64,000 nt of DNA from Tepidimonas charontis (GCF_007556685.1 NZ_VJON01000005.1:32374-96373); one strand, 5' to 3'; shown: positions 17,812 to 26,686, counted from the stretch's first letter. Made by a program: numbers and translations. Notes: generated by a model not told the origin, from the sequence alone.

Positions 17812-18693
17812 TCATCGCATGACTCGGACTGGCCCATCATTCGAAAGTTCCACACAAACCGGTTGATGATCCGACAGTGTGGTGGCGCCGTCCACCCGCA
17901 CGCCCAACACCCGTGCCGCCAGCCCCGGGGTGACCCAAATGAAATCGCAAGCGAGCGGCACGGCGCCCGTCTCGTGCACGCGAAAGGTGGGCGGCTGCGG
18001 CTCGGGCCCATGCACCAGCGTCCAGGTATCGTGAAAGACCGCAGGCGGCGCATCGACTCCGGCCAGCACCCGCCACGCATCGCCCCCGGGCGGGCTGTTG
18101 AAGTCGCCGCACAGCAGCGCATCGACGGTGTGCACGCGCAGCTGAAACGGGGTGTCGGGGCCATCCTCGGCGTCGGCCCGCGGCGGCTGGGCCGCCACCG
18201 CTGCGGCCTCCCGTTGCCAATCGCACAGGGCCTGCGCCTGTGCCACGCGCTGGCGCGCCGAGTAATACGCCAGATGCGTGCAGCCCACGCGCAGCGGCCC
18301 CCATGGCGCCTGAACGGTCACCGCCGCCAGCGCGCGCGGCATCGACGGCACGCTGGCGTCGGGCGGATAGGGCAACACCCGGTGCTGCGCCTGCCACACC
18401 GGCAGCCGGCTGGCGATCAGGTTGCCAAAGCGTTGCCGCGCCGCGCGCCCCGGGCGCCAATCGTCCACGGCCGGCGCGTAAAACACCTCGTAGCCGGGCA
18501 GCGCCGCCGCCACCGCGGCCACCTGGTCGGCTTCGCCCGCTCCGGCCAGCCCCGGCATGTGCTGGGCCACCTCTTGTAAGCACAACACCTCGGGCTGACC
18601 GCCCCAATCCATGGCGTGGGCCAGCACCCGCCGCACGTCGACCACGTCGTCCATACCGCGAAACCACTGCACATTCCACGTCAGTATCCGCAT
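17812..18693 (-). CDS. Endonuclease/exonuclease/phosphatase family protein
   Basis: 293 codons. Typical fold markers in order: ILTWNVQWFRG, CLQEVA, GNLIASRLPV, GCTHLAYYSARQRVAQ, LLCGDFNSPP, CDFIWVT and LSDHQPV, giving the metal-binding and catalytic Asp/His residues. The family includes nucleases, phosphodiesterases and sphingomyelinases, and substrate cannot be chosen from sequence. No signal peptide. Start at 18693 yields MRILTWN; an earlier in-frame start at 18738 adds a basic unconserved extension. Confidence 0.87.
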   Translation of the reverse strand: MRILTWNVQWFRGMDDVVDVRRVLAHAMDWGGQPEVLCLQEVAQHMPGLAGAGEADQVAAVAAALPGYEVFYAPAVDDWRPGRAARQRFGNLIASRLPVWQAQHRVLPYPPDASVPSMPRALAAVTVQAPWGPLRVGCTHLAYYSARQRVAQAQALCDWQREAAAVAAQPPRADAEDGPDTPFQLRVHTVDALLCGDFNSPPGGDAWRVLAGVDAPPAVFHDTWTLVHGPEPQPPTFRVHETGAVPLACDFIWVTPGLAARVLGVRVDGATTLSDHQPVCVELSNDGPVRVMR

Positions 18694-18791
18694 CGCCTTG
18701 GCCCTCCTTGCCCTGGCCGTCCCATCCCGCAGTCGCAACCCCGGTCGCCACGGCTCGCCTGCCCCTGATCGACAAGGGCTGCGGCGCGCCC

Positions 18792-19847
18792 TCAGGCAGT
18801 GCTCGCCATCAGGCGCCAGCGCAGCGTCTCGCCCGCGCGCAGCGGCTTGAGCTGCGCCTGGCCAAACGGATAAGACGACGGCAGCGCCCAGGGTGTACGC
18901 CGCAGCGTCACCCGCTCGGTGTTGCGCGGCAAACCGTAGAAGTCGGGGCCATGCAAACTGGCGAACGCCTCCAGCTTGTCCAGGGCGCCCGCGGCCTCGA
19001 ACGCCTCGGCATACAGCTCCAGCGCCGCCGGCGCGGTGTAGCAGCCGGCGCAGCCACTGGCGTGCTCCTTCAGATGCGCCGGGTGCGGGGCGCTGTCGGT
19101 GCCCAAAAAAAAGCGCGGGTCACCGCTGGTGGCGGCAGCGACCAGGGCACGCCGGTGCTCCTCACGCTTGAGCACCGGCAAACAATAGTAGTGCGGGCGG
19201 ATGCCGCCGACAAACAGCGCATTGCGGTTGTACAACAGGTGGTGCGCCGTAATCGTCGCCGCCAGATGCCGCGGCGCCGCCTGAACGTACTGCACGGCGT
19301 CTTGGGTCGTGATGTGCTCCAGCACGATACGCAGCTCGGGAAAATCACGCCGCAGCGGCTGCAGCACGCGTTCGATGAAAACCGCCTCACGGTCGAAGAT
19401 ATCGACCTCGGGGTCGGTCACCTCACCGTGCACCAACAGCAGCAGCCCCTCGCGCTGCATGGCCTCGAGCGTGCGGTGGGTTTTGCGCATGTCGGTCACA
19501 CCGGCGTCGCTGTTCGTCGTCGCGCCGGCCGGGTAGAGCTTGACCGCCACCACCCCCGCCTCGCGAGCCCGTCGGATCTCGTCCGGCGGCAGGTTGTCGG
19601 TCAGGTACAGCGTCATCAGCGGCTCGAAGCGCACCCCGGGTGGCACCGCGGCCAGGATGCGTTGGCGGTAGGCCGCGGCCTGGGCGGCGGTGGTCACCGG
19701 CGGGCGCAGATTGGGCATGACGATGGCGCGCGCGAACTGCGCCGCGCTGTGCGGCACGGTGGTCGCCAACGCGGGGCCGTCGCGCAAATGCACGTGCCAG
19801 TCATCCGGTCGCGTCAGGGTCAAAAGTTCAGGGGCAGCATTGGTCAT
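18792..19847 (-). CDS. pyrC: Dihydroorotase
   Basis: 351 codons, normal for class II dihydroorotase. Forms dihydroorotate in pyrimidine synthesis. Metal ligands are in DDWHVHLRD (His18, His20), the carbamylated lysine in [14 protein letters not shown], further histidines in LVHGEV and LEHITTQDA, and the catalytic Asp in [11 protein letters not shown] at 19847 is chosen. The gene is divergent from the YeeE-like transporter genes and no other pyr gene is nearby. Confidence 0.96.
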   Translation of the reverse strand: MTNAAPELLTLTRPDDWHVHLRDGPALATTVPHSAAQFARAIVMPNLRPPVTTAAQAAAYRQRILAAVPPGVRFEPLMTLYLTDNLPPDEIRRAREAGVVAVKLYPAGATTNSDAGVTDMRKTHRTLEAMQREGLLLLVHGEVTDPEVDIFDREAVFIERVLQPLRRDFPELRIVLEHITTQDAVQYVQAAPRHLAATITAHHLLYNRNALFVGGIRPHYYCLPVLKREEHRRALVAAATSGDPRFFLGTDSAPHPAHLKEHASGCAGCYTAPAALELYAEAFEAAGALDKLEAFASLHGPDFYGLPRNTERVTLRRTPWALPSSYPFGQAQLKPLRAGETLRWRLMASTA

Positions 19848-19953
19848 GATGCGCCATTGTCGCACCAGCGTCAGCGGGCCCACCGCCGACGCCGGCATCC
19901 ACGCAGGCCACCGGCGGCCTGCCGCCACCACCGATCGCCCTCACGGCGACCAC

Positions 19954-19981
19954 TTGCGTTTTCTCAACCTCTCGTTATACT
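19954..19981 (+). promoter_or_regulatory. Candidate promoter of the YeeE/NPCAP/rhodanese cluster
   Basis: TTGCGT (19954-19959), a 16-base spacer and TATACT (19976-19981), a good -10 box, lie 56 bases before the first transporter half gene. This short AT-richer stretch stands out in an otherwise GC-rich gap. Confidence 0.5.
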
Positions 19982-20037
19982 GTGCCGGGTACGGAATCGA
20001 TGCATTTGAAGACGCGGTTTCCAACTTCTGTTTCGGT

Positions 20038-20544
20038 ATGAGAACGACCCCCAAACCTTTCTGGAATCCTTGGCTGGCCGGGGTGGCGCTGGGTCTGACG
20101 CTGCTGGCAACGTTCGTCCTGACCGGACACGGTTTGGGTGCCACGGGTTTTACCACCCGCTTGAGCGTATGGCTGGGCCTGCAAGCCGCACCCGAGGCCG
20201 TCGCCGCCAACCCCTATTTGGGCGCCATGGCTCAGCCGGGCGTGCTCGATGGCTGGATCACGTGGCAGGTGGTGGGGGTGCTGCTCGGCGCATTGGTGGC
20301 CGCCTTCATGGCTGGGCGTGTACGCGTGCAGCTCGACGGTGCGCGCCGCGTTGGTGCCGGCAAGCGCGTGGCCACCGCACTCATCGGCGGCTTGCTGGCC
20401 GGGTTCGGCGCCCGGGTGGCAGCAGGTTGCACCAGTGGCTTGGGGCTGTCGGGCGCCGCCACACTGTCGATCGCAGCGTTCGTCTTTTTGGGCGCCTTTT
20501 TCGTCACCGGGCTGATCGTCAGCCGCCTGGTCAAGGGGGTGTGA
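20038..20544 (+). CDS. YeeE/YedE-type membrane transporter, first half
   Basis: 168 codons. Membrane segments at about residues 11-30, 75-97, 117-135 and 145-165. Carries the family motif AAGCTSGLGLSG, whose Cys is thought to relay thiosulfate or another sulfur species through the YeeE (TsuA) pore. It ends 3 bases before the second half gene, so the two probably assemble as a pair; in E. coli YeeE both halves are one chain. ATG 20038 is the only Met near the first membrane segment. Substrate is inferred from family only. Confidence 0.85.
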   Translation: MRTTPKPFWNPWLAGVALGLTLLATFVLTGHGLGATGFTTRLSVWLGLQAAPEAVAANPYLGAMAQPGVLDGWITWQVVGVLLGALVAAFMAGRVRVQLDGARRVGAGKRVATALIGGLLAGFGARVAAGCTSGLGLSGAATLSIAAFVFLGAFFVTGLIVSRLVKGV

Positions 20545-20547
20545 GCC

Positions 20548-21195
20548 ATGTTTCCGCTGAATGAAACCGTGTGGTCGGCGTTACTGGTGGGCTTTGCCTT
20601 CGGCTACATCCTCGAAAACGCGGGTTTCGGCAGCCCCTGCAAACTCACCGGGCAGTTCACGCTGCGCGACTGGTCGGTGCTCAAAGTCATGTTCACGGCC
20701 ATCGTGGTGGCCGCCACCGGCCTGCAAGTGCTGGGTTCGCTGGGCATGCTCGACCTGGAGGCCGTCTTCGTCCCGACGTCGCTGGTGGTGGCCTCGGCTC
20801 TGGGCGGCGTTTTGGTGGGCGCGGGCTTTGCCATCGGCGGCTACTGCCCGGGTACATCGGTGGTGGGGGTGGCGTCGGGTCGGCTGGACGCGGTGGTATT
20901 TTTCGTCGGCCTCATCGTTGGCACCTTCGCCTTTGCCGGCCTGTACGGCCCCGCCATCGAGGCACTGATGGCCATGGGTGAGGTCGAATCGGGCGATACG
21001 GTGCACGACGCCTGGGACATCTCGCCGTGGTGGCTGATCGCCGCCATGGCCGCGGCGCTGGTCGGCGTGCACTACCTGGGGCGCTGGTTCGAGCAGCGCT
21101 ACGGCGGCCCCATCGGCGCCGATGAGGCCGTGTGTGGTGAGGGTGGGTGCACGCCACCGTCGGCTGCGGGGAGCCACGGGGCGACGGCTCGATGA
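20548..21195 (+). CDS. YeeE/YedE-type membrane transporter, second half
   Basis: 215 codons. Starts MFPLNETVWSALLVGFAFGY, with hydrophobic segments at about 10-25, 45-65, 80-100, 115-140 and 150-170, and carries the motifs GFGSPCKLTGQF and GGYCPGTSVVG. Each cysteine lies in a conserved short loop as in the YeeE pore. The C-terminal 35 residues form a soluble tail with a CGEGGC pair that could bind metal or sulfur. Partner of the preceding half gene; first of the cluster that leads to an NPCAP peptide and a rhodanese. Confidence 0.85.
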   Translation: MFPLNETVWSALLVGFAFGYILENAGFGSPCKLTGQFTLRDWSVLKVMFTAIVVAATGLQVLGSLGMLDLEAVFVPTSLVVASALGGVLVGAGFAIGGYCPGTSVVGVASGRLDAVVFFVGLIVGTFAFAGLYGPAIEALMAMGEVESGDTVHDAWDISPWWLIAAMAAALVGVHYLGRWFEQRYGGPIGADEAVCGEGGCTPPSAAGSHGATAR

Positions 21196-21430
21196 GATGC
21201 GCACGTCTGCGTCTCCCGGCCGCAGACACTGGCGTCCCGCTCCGTCCTCTCCAAGCCACGCTCCACTGCAGCGGCACCGCCCCACCGTGCATGAACCACC
21301 CCGTCGCACACCACGCATCCACGCCGGCTTGGCTGCTGCCCCCGGCGCGGCGTACCGCCCGACCAGGGGCGGGCGGGTCCGGTCGGTCGATGGCCCGCTT
21401 CCGTTTTTTGGTGACCAAGGAGTACATGCG

Positions 21431-21673
21431 ATGCGAAACCGAACCACCTCTCTGTCGCAACAGCTAAGCGCCTTGTTGGTGGCCACCAGTCTGGTGGCCC
21501 CGGCTGCGATGGCGCAGCAAGCGCCCAAAACCGACAAACCCGCGGCAACCAGCGCTGGCAACCCGTGCGCACCCGGCAATCCCTGCGCGCCCGGCACGCC
21601 CAAGAAGAAGAAAAAGCGCGCAGGCGGTGACAACCCCTGCGCTCCGGCCAACCCGTGCGCGCCCAGCCGCTGA
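21431..21673 (+). CDS. Small exported protein with four NPCAP repeats
   Basis: 80 codons. A signal peptide (MRNRTTSLSQQLSALLVATS with likely cleavage at AMA-QQ) leads to a mature part of about 50 residues without aromatic residues. Two NPCAPG units, then a lysine run (PKKKKKR), then NPCAPA and NPCAPS at the C-terminus. The four cysteines in identical Asn-Pro-Cys-Ala-Pro settings suggest metal or sulfur binding in the periplasm. I recognise no characterised family. AAGGAG lies 8 bases before ATG 21431; an ATG at 21426 opens only a 13-codon frame. Confidence 0.75.
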   Translation: MRNRTTSLSQQLSALLVATSLVAPAAMAQQAPKTDKPAATSAGNPCAPGNPCAPGTPKKKKKRAGGDNPCAPANPCAPSR

Positions 21674-21691
21674 CGTTGCCCGCCGCCGGCC

Positions 21692-22321
21692 ATGAATGCC
21701 GCCTTGCACGAGTGGGCCCAGCAAGCGGTGGCGATTCCGCTCGCCTACGCGCGGCGCGGTCAATCGTTGGCACAGGCCGCGCTCGCGGGTGCTCGGCGTT
21801 TCGAGGCGCTGCGCCACTACCCAGCGCACGATATGGTGGATGTGGTGCACGGCACACGGGCCTTCTACCACAGCCATGACGCCGCCGCCCGCTGGGGCGA
21901 CGCGGCCGACCAGGAACACGGGCACTTTCATGTGTTTTGGGACGGCCCGCGGCCAGGCGCTCACGTGCATCTGGTGGCGCTGGCACTGGATGCGCGTGGC
22001 CAGCCGCTGCACTGGTTCACCACCAACCGCTGGGTCACTGCGGGGCGCTGGCTCGACGCGGCGGCGTTGGCGCGCCGGTTGCCGTCGTTTCGCTTGCAGG
22101 TCAACGGCCGATTGGCGCCGTTGGCGCGCTGGCTCACGGCCATGGTGCAGCTGTTCGCCGACGAGCTGGTGACGCTGCTGCAAGCGCGGGACGCCGCCTT
22201 GCTGGCCGCTGCCCGTGGCCGCAGCCGACGCAGCGTCTGGGCCGACCGCAGTGTGGAGGTGTTGGCGCACATCGATGCCGCCCTGCCCGCGCGCCTGCAG
22301 CGGCTCGGCTTGCTTCCGTAA
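21692..22321 (+). CDS. Conserved protein of unknown function (possibly DUF6969)
   Basis: 209 codons, soluble, with no signal peptide or membrane segment. Notable blocks: DVVHGTRAFYHSHDAA, EHGHFHVFWDG, HVHLVALALDARGQPL and WFTTNRWVTAG. The clustered histidines (EHGHFH and HVH) look like a metal site, but that is inference. I tentatively recall a DUF6969 family with such an EHGHFHxF block. It starts 18 bases after the NPCAP gene and ends 67 bases before the rhodanese gene, all in one direction. Confidence 0.6.
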   Translation: MNAALHEWAQQAVAIPLAYARRGQSLAQAALAGARRFEALRHYPAHDMVDVVHGTRAFYHSHDAAARWGDAADQEHGHFHVFWDGPRPGAHVHLVALALDARGQPLHWFTTNRWVTAGRWLDAAALARRLPSFRLQVNGRLAPLARWLTAMVQLFADELVTLLQARDAALLAAARGRSRRSVWADRSVEVLAHIDAALPARLQRLGLLP

Positions 22322-22388
22322 GTCGTGCCCCGGTGGCGCGTCCTCCGCTCCGTTTTCCGACCCCGTCCCCAACAGAGGAGAACACATC

Positions 22389-23384
22389 ATGAAATGGACA
22401 TGGCTACGTCACCTCGGCGCCACCGTCGGCGCTGCCGTACTTGGCACCAGTGCCTGGGCGCAAAGCATCCTGCCGGGCCCAGTGGTCAGCACCCAGTGGC
22501 TGGCCGACCATCTGGACAAAGTCCAAGTACTGGAAATCCGCAATGACCCCAAAACCTTCACCAGCGAACCGGAAATCGCCACCACCAAGGATGGCAAGAA
22601 GGTGCTGGAGGAGTTCGGTGGGCACATCCCTGGTTCGCGGCTGCTGGCGGCCAAGGAACTGCGCACCGAACGCGATATCCGCGGCCTCAAAGTCAAGTAC
22701 ATGCTGCCCGAGCGCGCAGCCTTCGAGCGCGTGCTGCAAGCCGCAGGCGTGTTGGCCGACAAGCCGATCGTGCTGGTACCCGAAGGCCAAAAGATCTCGG
22801 ACTTCAACGATGCGGCACGCGCCTACATTCTGCTGAAGTCTTACGCCGACACCCCGGTGGCCATGCTGGACGGCGGCATGGTGGCGTGGCTGCTGGAAGG
22901 CCGTCCGTGGAGCAAAGAGGCACCGAGCAACCAGGCCGGCAACTGGGCGGCCACGGCCGACCGGTTCGCGCGCTACGTAGCCGATTCGACCGACGTCGCG
23001 GCAGCCGCCGAGCGGCAAGACGTGCAGCTGATGGACACGCGCTCGACCTCGATGTACCTAGGCATCTTCAAGCGTGACTATGTCTACGCCTACGGCCATA
23101 TTCCCAACGCACGCAATGTACCGCTGGAGACGCTGTTCGTCACGCGCGGTGGCGTCATCCGGCTGCTGCAGCCCGACACCTACCGCGCGGTGCTGCAAGC
23201 GCAGGGCATCGATCCGGCCAAGCCGCTGATCACGTATTGCAACAGCGGCAACGACTCGTCGCTGCCCTGGTTCATCGCCTCGGAAATCCTGGGCAACCCA
23301 GCGGCGCGCAATTTCGACGGTTCGCTGCACCAGTGGACGCTGGAGAAGCGCGCCACCGTCGCGCGCGTACCCGCGGCCATGTAA
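22389..23384 (+). CDS. Exported rhodanese-family sulfurtransferase
   Basis: 331 codons. Signal peptide with cleavage near AWA-QS, then two rhodanese domains: an N-terminal one (VVSTQWLADHLDKVQVLEIR, with GHIPGSRL) and a C-terminal one (LMDTRSTSMYLG, GHIPNARNVP) with active-site loop YCNSGNDSS, where the Cys would carry the persulfide. Usual rhodanese loops are CRxGxR/T, so this one is atypical. GAGGAG lies 6 bases before the ATG. Periplasmic handling of sulfane sulfur beside a YeeE-like transporter is a reasonable inference. Confidence 0.85.
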   Translation: MKWTWLRHLGATVGAAVLGTSAWAQSILPGPVVSTQWLADHLDKVQVLEIRNDPKTFTSEPEIATTKDGKKVLEEFGGHIPGSRLLAAKELRTERDIRGLKVKYMLPERAAFERVLQAAGVLADKPIVLVPEGQKISDFNDAARAYILLKSYADTPVAMLDGGMVAWLLEGRPWSKEAPSNQAGNWAATADRFARYVADSTDVAAAAERQDVQLMDTRSTSMYLGIFKRDYVYAYGHIPNARNVPLETLFVTRGGVIRLLQPDTYRAVLQAQGIDPAKPLITYCNSGNDSSLPWFIASEILGNPAARNFDGSLHQWTLEKRATVARVPAAM

Positions 23385-23397
23385 AGAGGCGCACCGG

Positions 23398-23435
23398 ACC
23401 CGGCGCTCGCGCTGACGTGTGGCGCGGCGCCGGGT
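23398..23435. other. Hairpin in the convergent gap between rhodanese gene and gltL
   Basis: ACCCGGCGC (23398-23406) pairs perfectly with GCGCCGGGT (23427-23435) around a 20-base loop. It stands between convergent genes but has no T-run on either strand, so a terminator role is only possible. Confidence 0.3.
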
Positions 23436-23482
23436 GGATCGACGAACGCGGCGGCCGCGCGGGCGCCGGGGCGCCGCTGTTT

Positions 23483-24232
23483 TCAGTGTGACAGGATCTT
23501 GTCGAGAAAATCCTTGGTGCGCGGCTGACGCGCCTGCGGATTGCCAAAAAACTCCTCCTTCGGACAATCCTCCAGGATCCTGCCACCCACGTCCATGAAG
23601 ATGACGCGGTCGCTGACCTTGCGCGCAAAGCCCATTTCGTGGGTGACGCACATCATCGTCATGCCCTCTTGCGCCAGACCCACCATCACCTCCAGCACTT
23701 CACCCACCATTTCCGGATCCAAGGCCGAAGTCGGCTCATCGAACAGCATCACGATGGGGTCCATCGACAACGCGCGTGCGATGGCCACGCGCTGCTGCTG
23801 ACCGCCCGACAGCTGCCCCGGATATTTATCCTTGTGGGCCAGCAAGCCGACCCGCTCCAGGTATTTCAAGCCGTGTTTCTTGGCATCCTCGGGGTTGCGC
23901 CCCAGCACCTTCACCTGCGCCAGCGTCAGATTCTCGGTCACCGTCAGGTGCGGAAACAGCTCGAAATGCTGAAACACCATACCCACGTGACTGCGCAGCT
24001 TGGGCAGGTTGGTTTTGGGGTCATGAACCGGCTGGCCATTGACCCAGATTTCGCCCTGCTGGATCGGTTCCAGGGCATTGATGGTCTTGATCAGTGTGGA
24101 CTTGCCGGAACCGGACGGGCCGCACACCACCACCACCTCACCCTTGGCGATGGTGGTGGAGCAGTCGCTGAGCACCTGCACCGGGCCGTACCACTTGGAG
24201 ACGTGCTTGAGTTCGATCATCGGTCGTTCCAT
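23483..24232 (-). CDS. gltL: Glutamate/aspartate ABC importer, ATPase
   Basis: 249 codons. Polar amino acid importer ATPase with Walker [10 protein letters not shown] at 38-46, Q-loop [12 protein letters not shown], signature LSGGQQQR, Walker B VMLFDEP and H-loop VTHEMGF. Closest to GltL/AatP by sequence and by the gltI-J-K-L order. GAGGAA stands 6 bases before the ATG at 24232, deciding the start over a second ATG 12 bases downstream. Last gene of the importer operon. Confidence 0.92.
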   Translation of the reverse strand: MERPMIELKHVSKWYGPVQVLSDCSTTIAKGEVVVVCGPSGSGKSTLIKTINALEPIQQGEIWVNGQPVHDPKTNLPKLRSHVGMVFQHFELFPHLTVTENLTLAQVKVLGRNPEDAKKHGLKYLERVGLLAHKDKYPGQLSGGQQQRVAIARALSMDPIVMLFDEPTSALDPEMVGEVLEVMVGLAQEGMTMMCVTHEMGFARKVSDRVIFMDVGGRILEDCPKEEFFGNPQARQPRTKDFLDKILSH

Positions 24233-24278
24233 GACGACTTCCTCTGTAATGGGCGAAGATGACGCGCCTAGGCGCGCT

Positions 24279-24950
24279 TCAGCGAATGATGGCGATGCGC
24301 GCGTGCAGCCGCTTGACCAACGCCGACAGACTGAAACAAATGATGAAATAGACCACGGCGGCGGCCAGATAGGCTTCGATCGGTCGGCCGTAATTTTTGC
24401 CCGCCACCTCGAATCCCTTGAGCAGATCGTAGGCGCCGATGGCATACACCAGCGAGGTATCCTGAAACAGGATGATGGTCTGGGTCAAAAAGACCGGCAG
24501 CATGTTGCGAAACGCCTGCGGCAAAATCACATAGCGCATGTTTTGCCCATAGGTCAACCCCAGCGCGTGCCCCGCCATCACCTGCCCGCGGGGAATGGAC
24601 TGAATGCCGGCGCGCACGATTTCGCTGAAGTAGGCTGCTTCGAACGCAATGAAGGTGATGATGGCCGACAGCTCCGCCCCGATCGGCCGCCCGATGACGA
24701 AAGGCACCAGCAGGAAAAACCACAGGATCACCATCACCAGCGGGATGCTGCGCATGCCGTTGACGTAGACGGTGGCCGGCAACGCCAACCACGTGCGCCC
24801 CGACAGGCGCATCAGCGCCAGCACCGTACCCAACGCCACGCCGCCCACGGTGGCCACCACCGTCAGCATCACGCTGAACTGCAGCCCCTTGAGCACGAAG
24901 CCGTTGATGACCTCCCAACTGTAGAAGGACCAGTCGAATTGCGTCAGCAT
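24279..24950 (-). CDS. gltK: Glutamate/aspartate ABC importer, permease GltK
   Basis: 223 codons. Integral membrane subunit of a polar amino acid importer, with segments near residues 20-42, 55-75, 85-108 and 185-210 and the EAA loop in [24 protein letters not shown], which contacts the ATPase. Starts [10 protein letters not shown], typical of GltK. Two bases separate it from gltJ, so they are co-translated. Confidence 0.92.
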   Translation of the reverse strand: MLTQFDWSFYSWEVINGFVLKGLQFSVMLTVVATVGGVALGTVLALMRLSGRTWLALPATVYVNGMRSIPLVMVILWFFLLVPFVIGRPIGAELSAIITFIAFEAAYFSEIVRAGIQSIPRGQVMAGHALGLTYGQNMRYVILPQAFRNMLPVFLTQTIILFQDTSLVYAIGAYDLLKGFEVAGKNYGRPIEAYLAAAVVYFIICFSLSALVKRLHARIAIIR

Positions 24951-24952
24951 CG

Positions 24953-25708
24953 TCAGTGCCCTCCCGCGCCGCCGGCGGCGATGAAGCCCGGCACGCGCGC
25001 GCGCCGCTCGATCCAGGCCATCAAGCGGTTGATGGCAAAGGCCGAGACGATATACAACCCCGTGACCGCCAGGTAGATCTCAATGCCGCGCGCAGTCTCC
25101 TCCTGCGCCTGCATGGCAAACATCGTCAGCTCGGCCACCGACACCGCAAACGCCACCGACGAATTCTTGAAAATGTTCATCGTCTCACTCGTCAGCGGTG
25201 GGATGATGATGCGAAACGCCATCGGCAGCAGCACATAGCGGTAGGTCTGGGCCGTGGTCAACCCCAGTGCCAGCGCGGCGTAGCGCTGCCCGCGCGGCAG
25301 CGACTGAATGCCGGACTTGACCTGCTCGGCAATGCGCGCCGAGGTGAACAGCCCCAGCGCAATGACCACCAACACGAAGCCGGGCACCGCTTTGAGCGGC
25401 GGCAACAGCGCCGGAATCACGTGGTACCAAAGAAAGATCTGCACCAACAGCGGAATGTTGCGAAACAGCTCCACCCAGGCATTGCCAAAACGCACCACCC
25501 AGGGGCTGTTGGGCAAGGTGCGCAGGGTGCCGATGACGCTGCCCACCAGCAGCGCCACCAGCAGCGCCAGCACCGACACCGACACCGTCCAGCCCCAAGC
25601 CGACAGCATCCACTCCAGGTAGGTGATATCGCCTTCGGGTCCAAAGCAGCGCGGCTGCACCTCACGCGTGATGGTGTCTTCGCAGAACACCTGCCAATCC
25701 CATTGCAT
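24953..25708 (-). CDS. gltJ: Glutamate/aspartate ABC importer, permease GltJ
   Basis: 251 codons. Second permease subunit: MQWDWQVFCED start, membrane segments near 33-55, 70-90, 100-125 and 205-225, and EAA loop SARIAEQVKSGIQSLPRGQ. ATG 25708 is chosen because it gives the typical GltJ beginning; the upstream open frame reaches into the terminator hairpin that separates it from gltI. Confidence 0.92.
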   Translation of the reverse strand: MQWDWQVFCEDTITREVQPRCFGPEGDITYLEWMLSAWGWTVSVSVLALLVALLVGSVIGTLRTLPNSPWVVRFGNAWVELFRNIPLLVQIFLWYHVIPALLPPLKAVPGFVLVVIALGLFTSARIAEQVKSGIQSLPRGQRYAALALGLTTAQTYRYVLLPMAFRIIIPPLTSETMNIFKNSSVAFAVSVAELTMFAMQAQEETARGIEIYLAVTGLYIVSAFAINRLMAWIERRARVPGFIAAGGAGGH

Positions 25709-25725
25709 CGGAATCGCTCCCGTCG

Positions 25726-25764
25726 AAAACAAAAGACCCCGGGTGCCCACGCCCCCGGGGTTCG
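25726..25764 (-). terminator. Intra-operon terminator between gltI and gltJ
   Basis: On the minus strand a CCCCGGG/CCCGGGG stem with a 10-base loop is followed by TCTTTTGTTTT. It lies 20 bases past the gltI stop and 18 bases before the gltJ start, so it likely causes partial termination and makes the binding protein more abundant than the permease. Confidence 0.75.
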
Positions 25765-25783
25765 GCGGTGTGAAACCCAGGCC

Positions 25784-26686
25784 TTACTTGGCCGCGTAGG
25801 CCTCCATCGGCCGGTCGTTCGGATTGGCGATGGCCGCTTTGAGCGCCTCGCTCATCGGCATGTTCATGCGCACGCCATTGGGCGGGGTGGGCTGCATGAA
25901 CCACTTGTCGTAGATCTTGGCCAGCTCACCGGACTTCATCATCGCGATGATGCTGTCGTCCACCGCCTTCTTGAAGGCCGGGTCGTCCTTGCGGAACATG
26001 ATGGCGATCGGCTCGACGCTGAGCACTTCACCGACGATCTTGAAGTCCGCCGGGTTCTTCGAACGCGCGATCAGCCCCGCCAGCAGCGAGCCGTCCATCA
26101 CGAACGCATCGGCGCGGCCCGACTCCAACAGCAGGAAACTGTCCGCGTGGTCCTTGCCATACACTTCCTTGAAATCGACGCCGCCGGCGCGCTCGTGACG
26201 GCGCAGCGTCTGCACCGAGGTGGTGCCGGTGGTGGTGGCCACCGTCTTGCCGTTGAGGTCCTTGATCGAGTTGATGCCCGAGTTGGCCTTGACCGCCATG
26301 CGCACCTCTTCGATGAAGGTGGTGACGGCAAACGCCACGTCACGCTGGCGCGCCTGGTTGTTGGTGGTGGAGCCGCACTCGATATCGACGGTGCCGTTTT
26401 GCACCAACGGAATGCGGTTTTGCGAGGTCACCGGCTGATATTTGATGTCCAGCTTGGCCAGCCCGAGCTGCTTCTGGATGTCGGCCAGCACCCGCTGGCA
26501 GATCTCGACGTGGTAGCCCGTGTACTTGCCATCGCCCAGCGTGTAGGACAGCACGCCCGACGATTCGCGCACCCCCATCGTGACCGAGCCGGTGGACTTG
26601 ATCTTGGCCAGGGTGTCGTTGGCCTGGGCATGGACGGCGGTGGCCGCCAGAGCCGTCAGGGCCAGAGCCAGCAGATGCTTTTTCAT
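25784..26686 (-). CDS. gltI: Glutamate/aspartate ABC importer, periplasmic binding protein
   Basis: 300 codons. Signal peptide MKKHLLALALTALAATAVHA then a family 3 solute-binding protein: GSVTMGVRESSGVLSYTLGDGKYTGYHVEICQ, LNGKTVATTTGTTS and a C-terminal YDKWFMQPTPPNG. The best match in memory is the glutamate/aspartate binding protein GltI. AAAGGAA lies 8 bases before the ATG. First gene of the gltIJKL operon, followed by a partial terminator. Confidence 0.93.
   Translation of the reverse strand: MKKHLLALALTALAATAVHAQANDTLAKIKSTGSVTMGVRESSGVLSYTLGDGKYTGYHVEICQRVLADIQKQLGLAKLDIKYQPVTSQNRIPLVQNGTVDIECGSTTNNQARQRDVAFAVTTFIEEVRMAVKANSGINSIKDLNGKTVATTTGTTSVQTLRRHERAGGVDFKEVYGKDHADSFLLLESGRADAFVMDGSLLAGLIARSKNPADFKIVGEVLSVEPIAIMFRKDDPAFKKAVDDSIIAMMKSGELAKIYDKWFMQPTPPNGVRMNMPMSEALKAAIANPNDRPMEAYAAK

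Noticed and set aside
21192..21430. Possible small gene between the YeeE half and NPCAP genes
   Set aside because: No start with a ribosome binding site and no recognisable protein; the ATG at 21426 gives 13 codons only.
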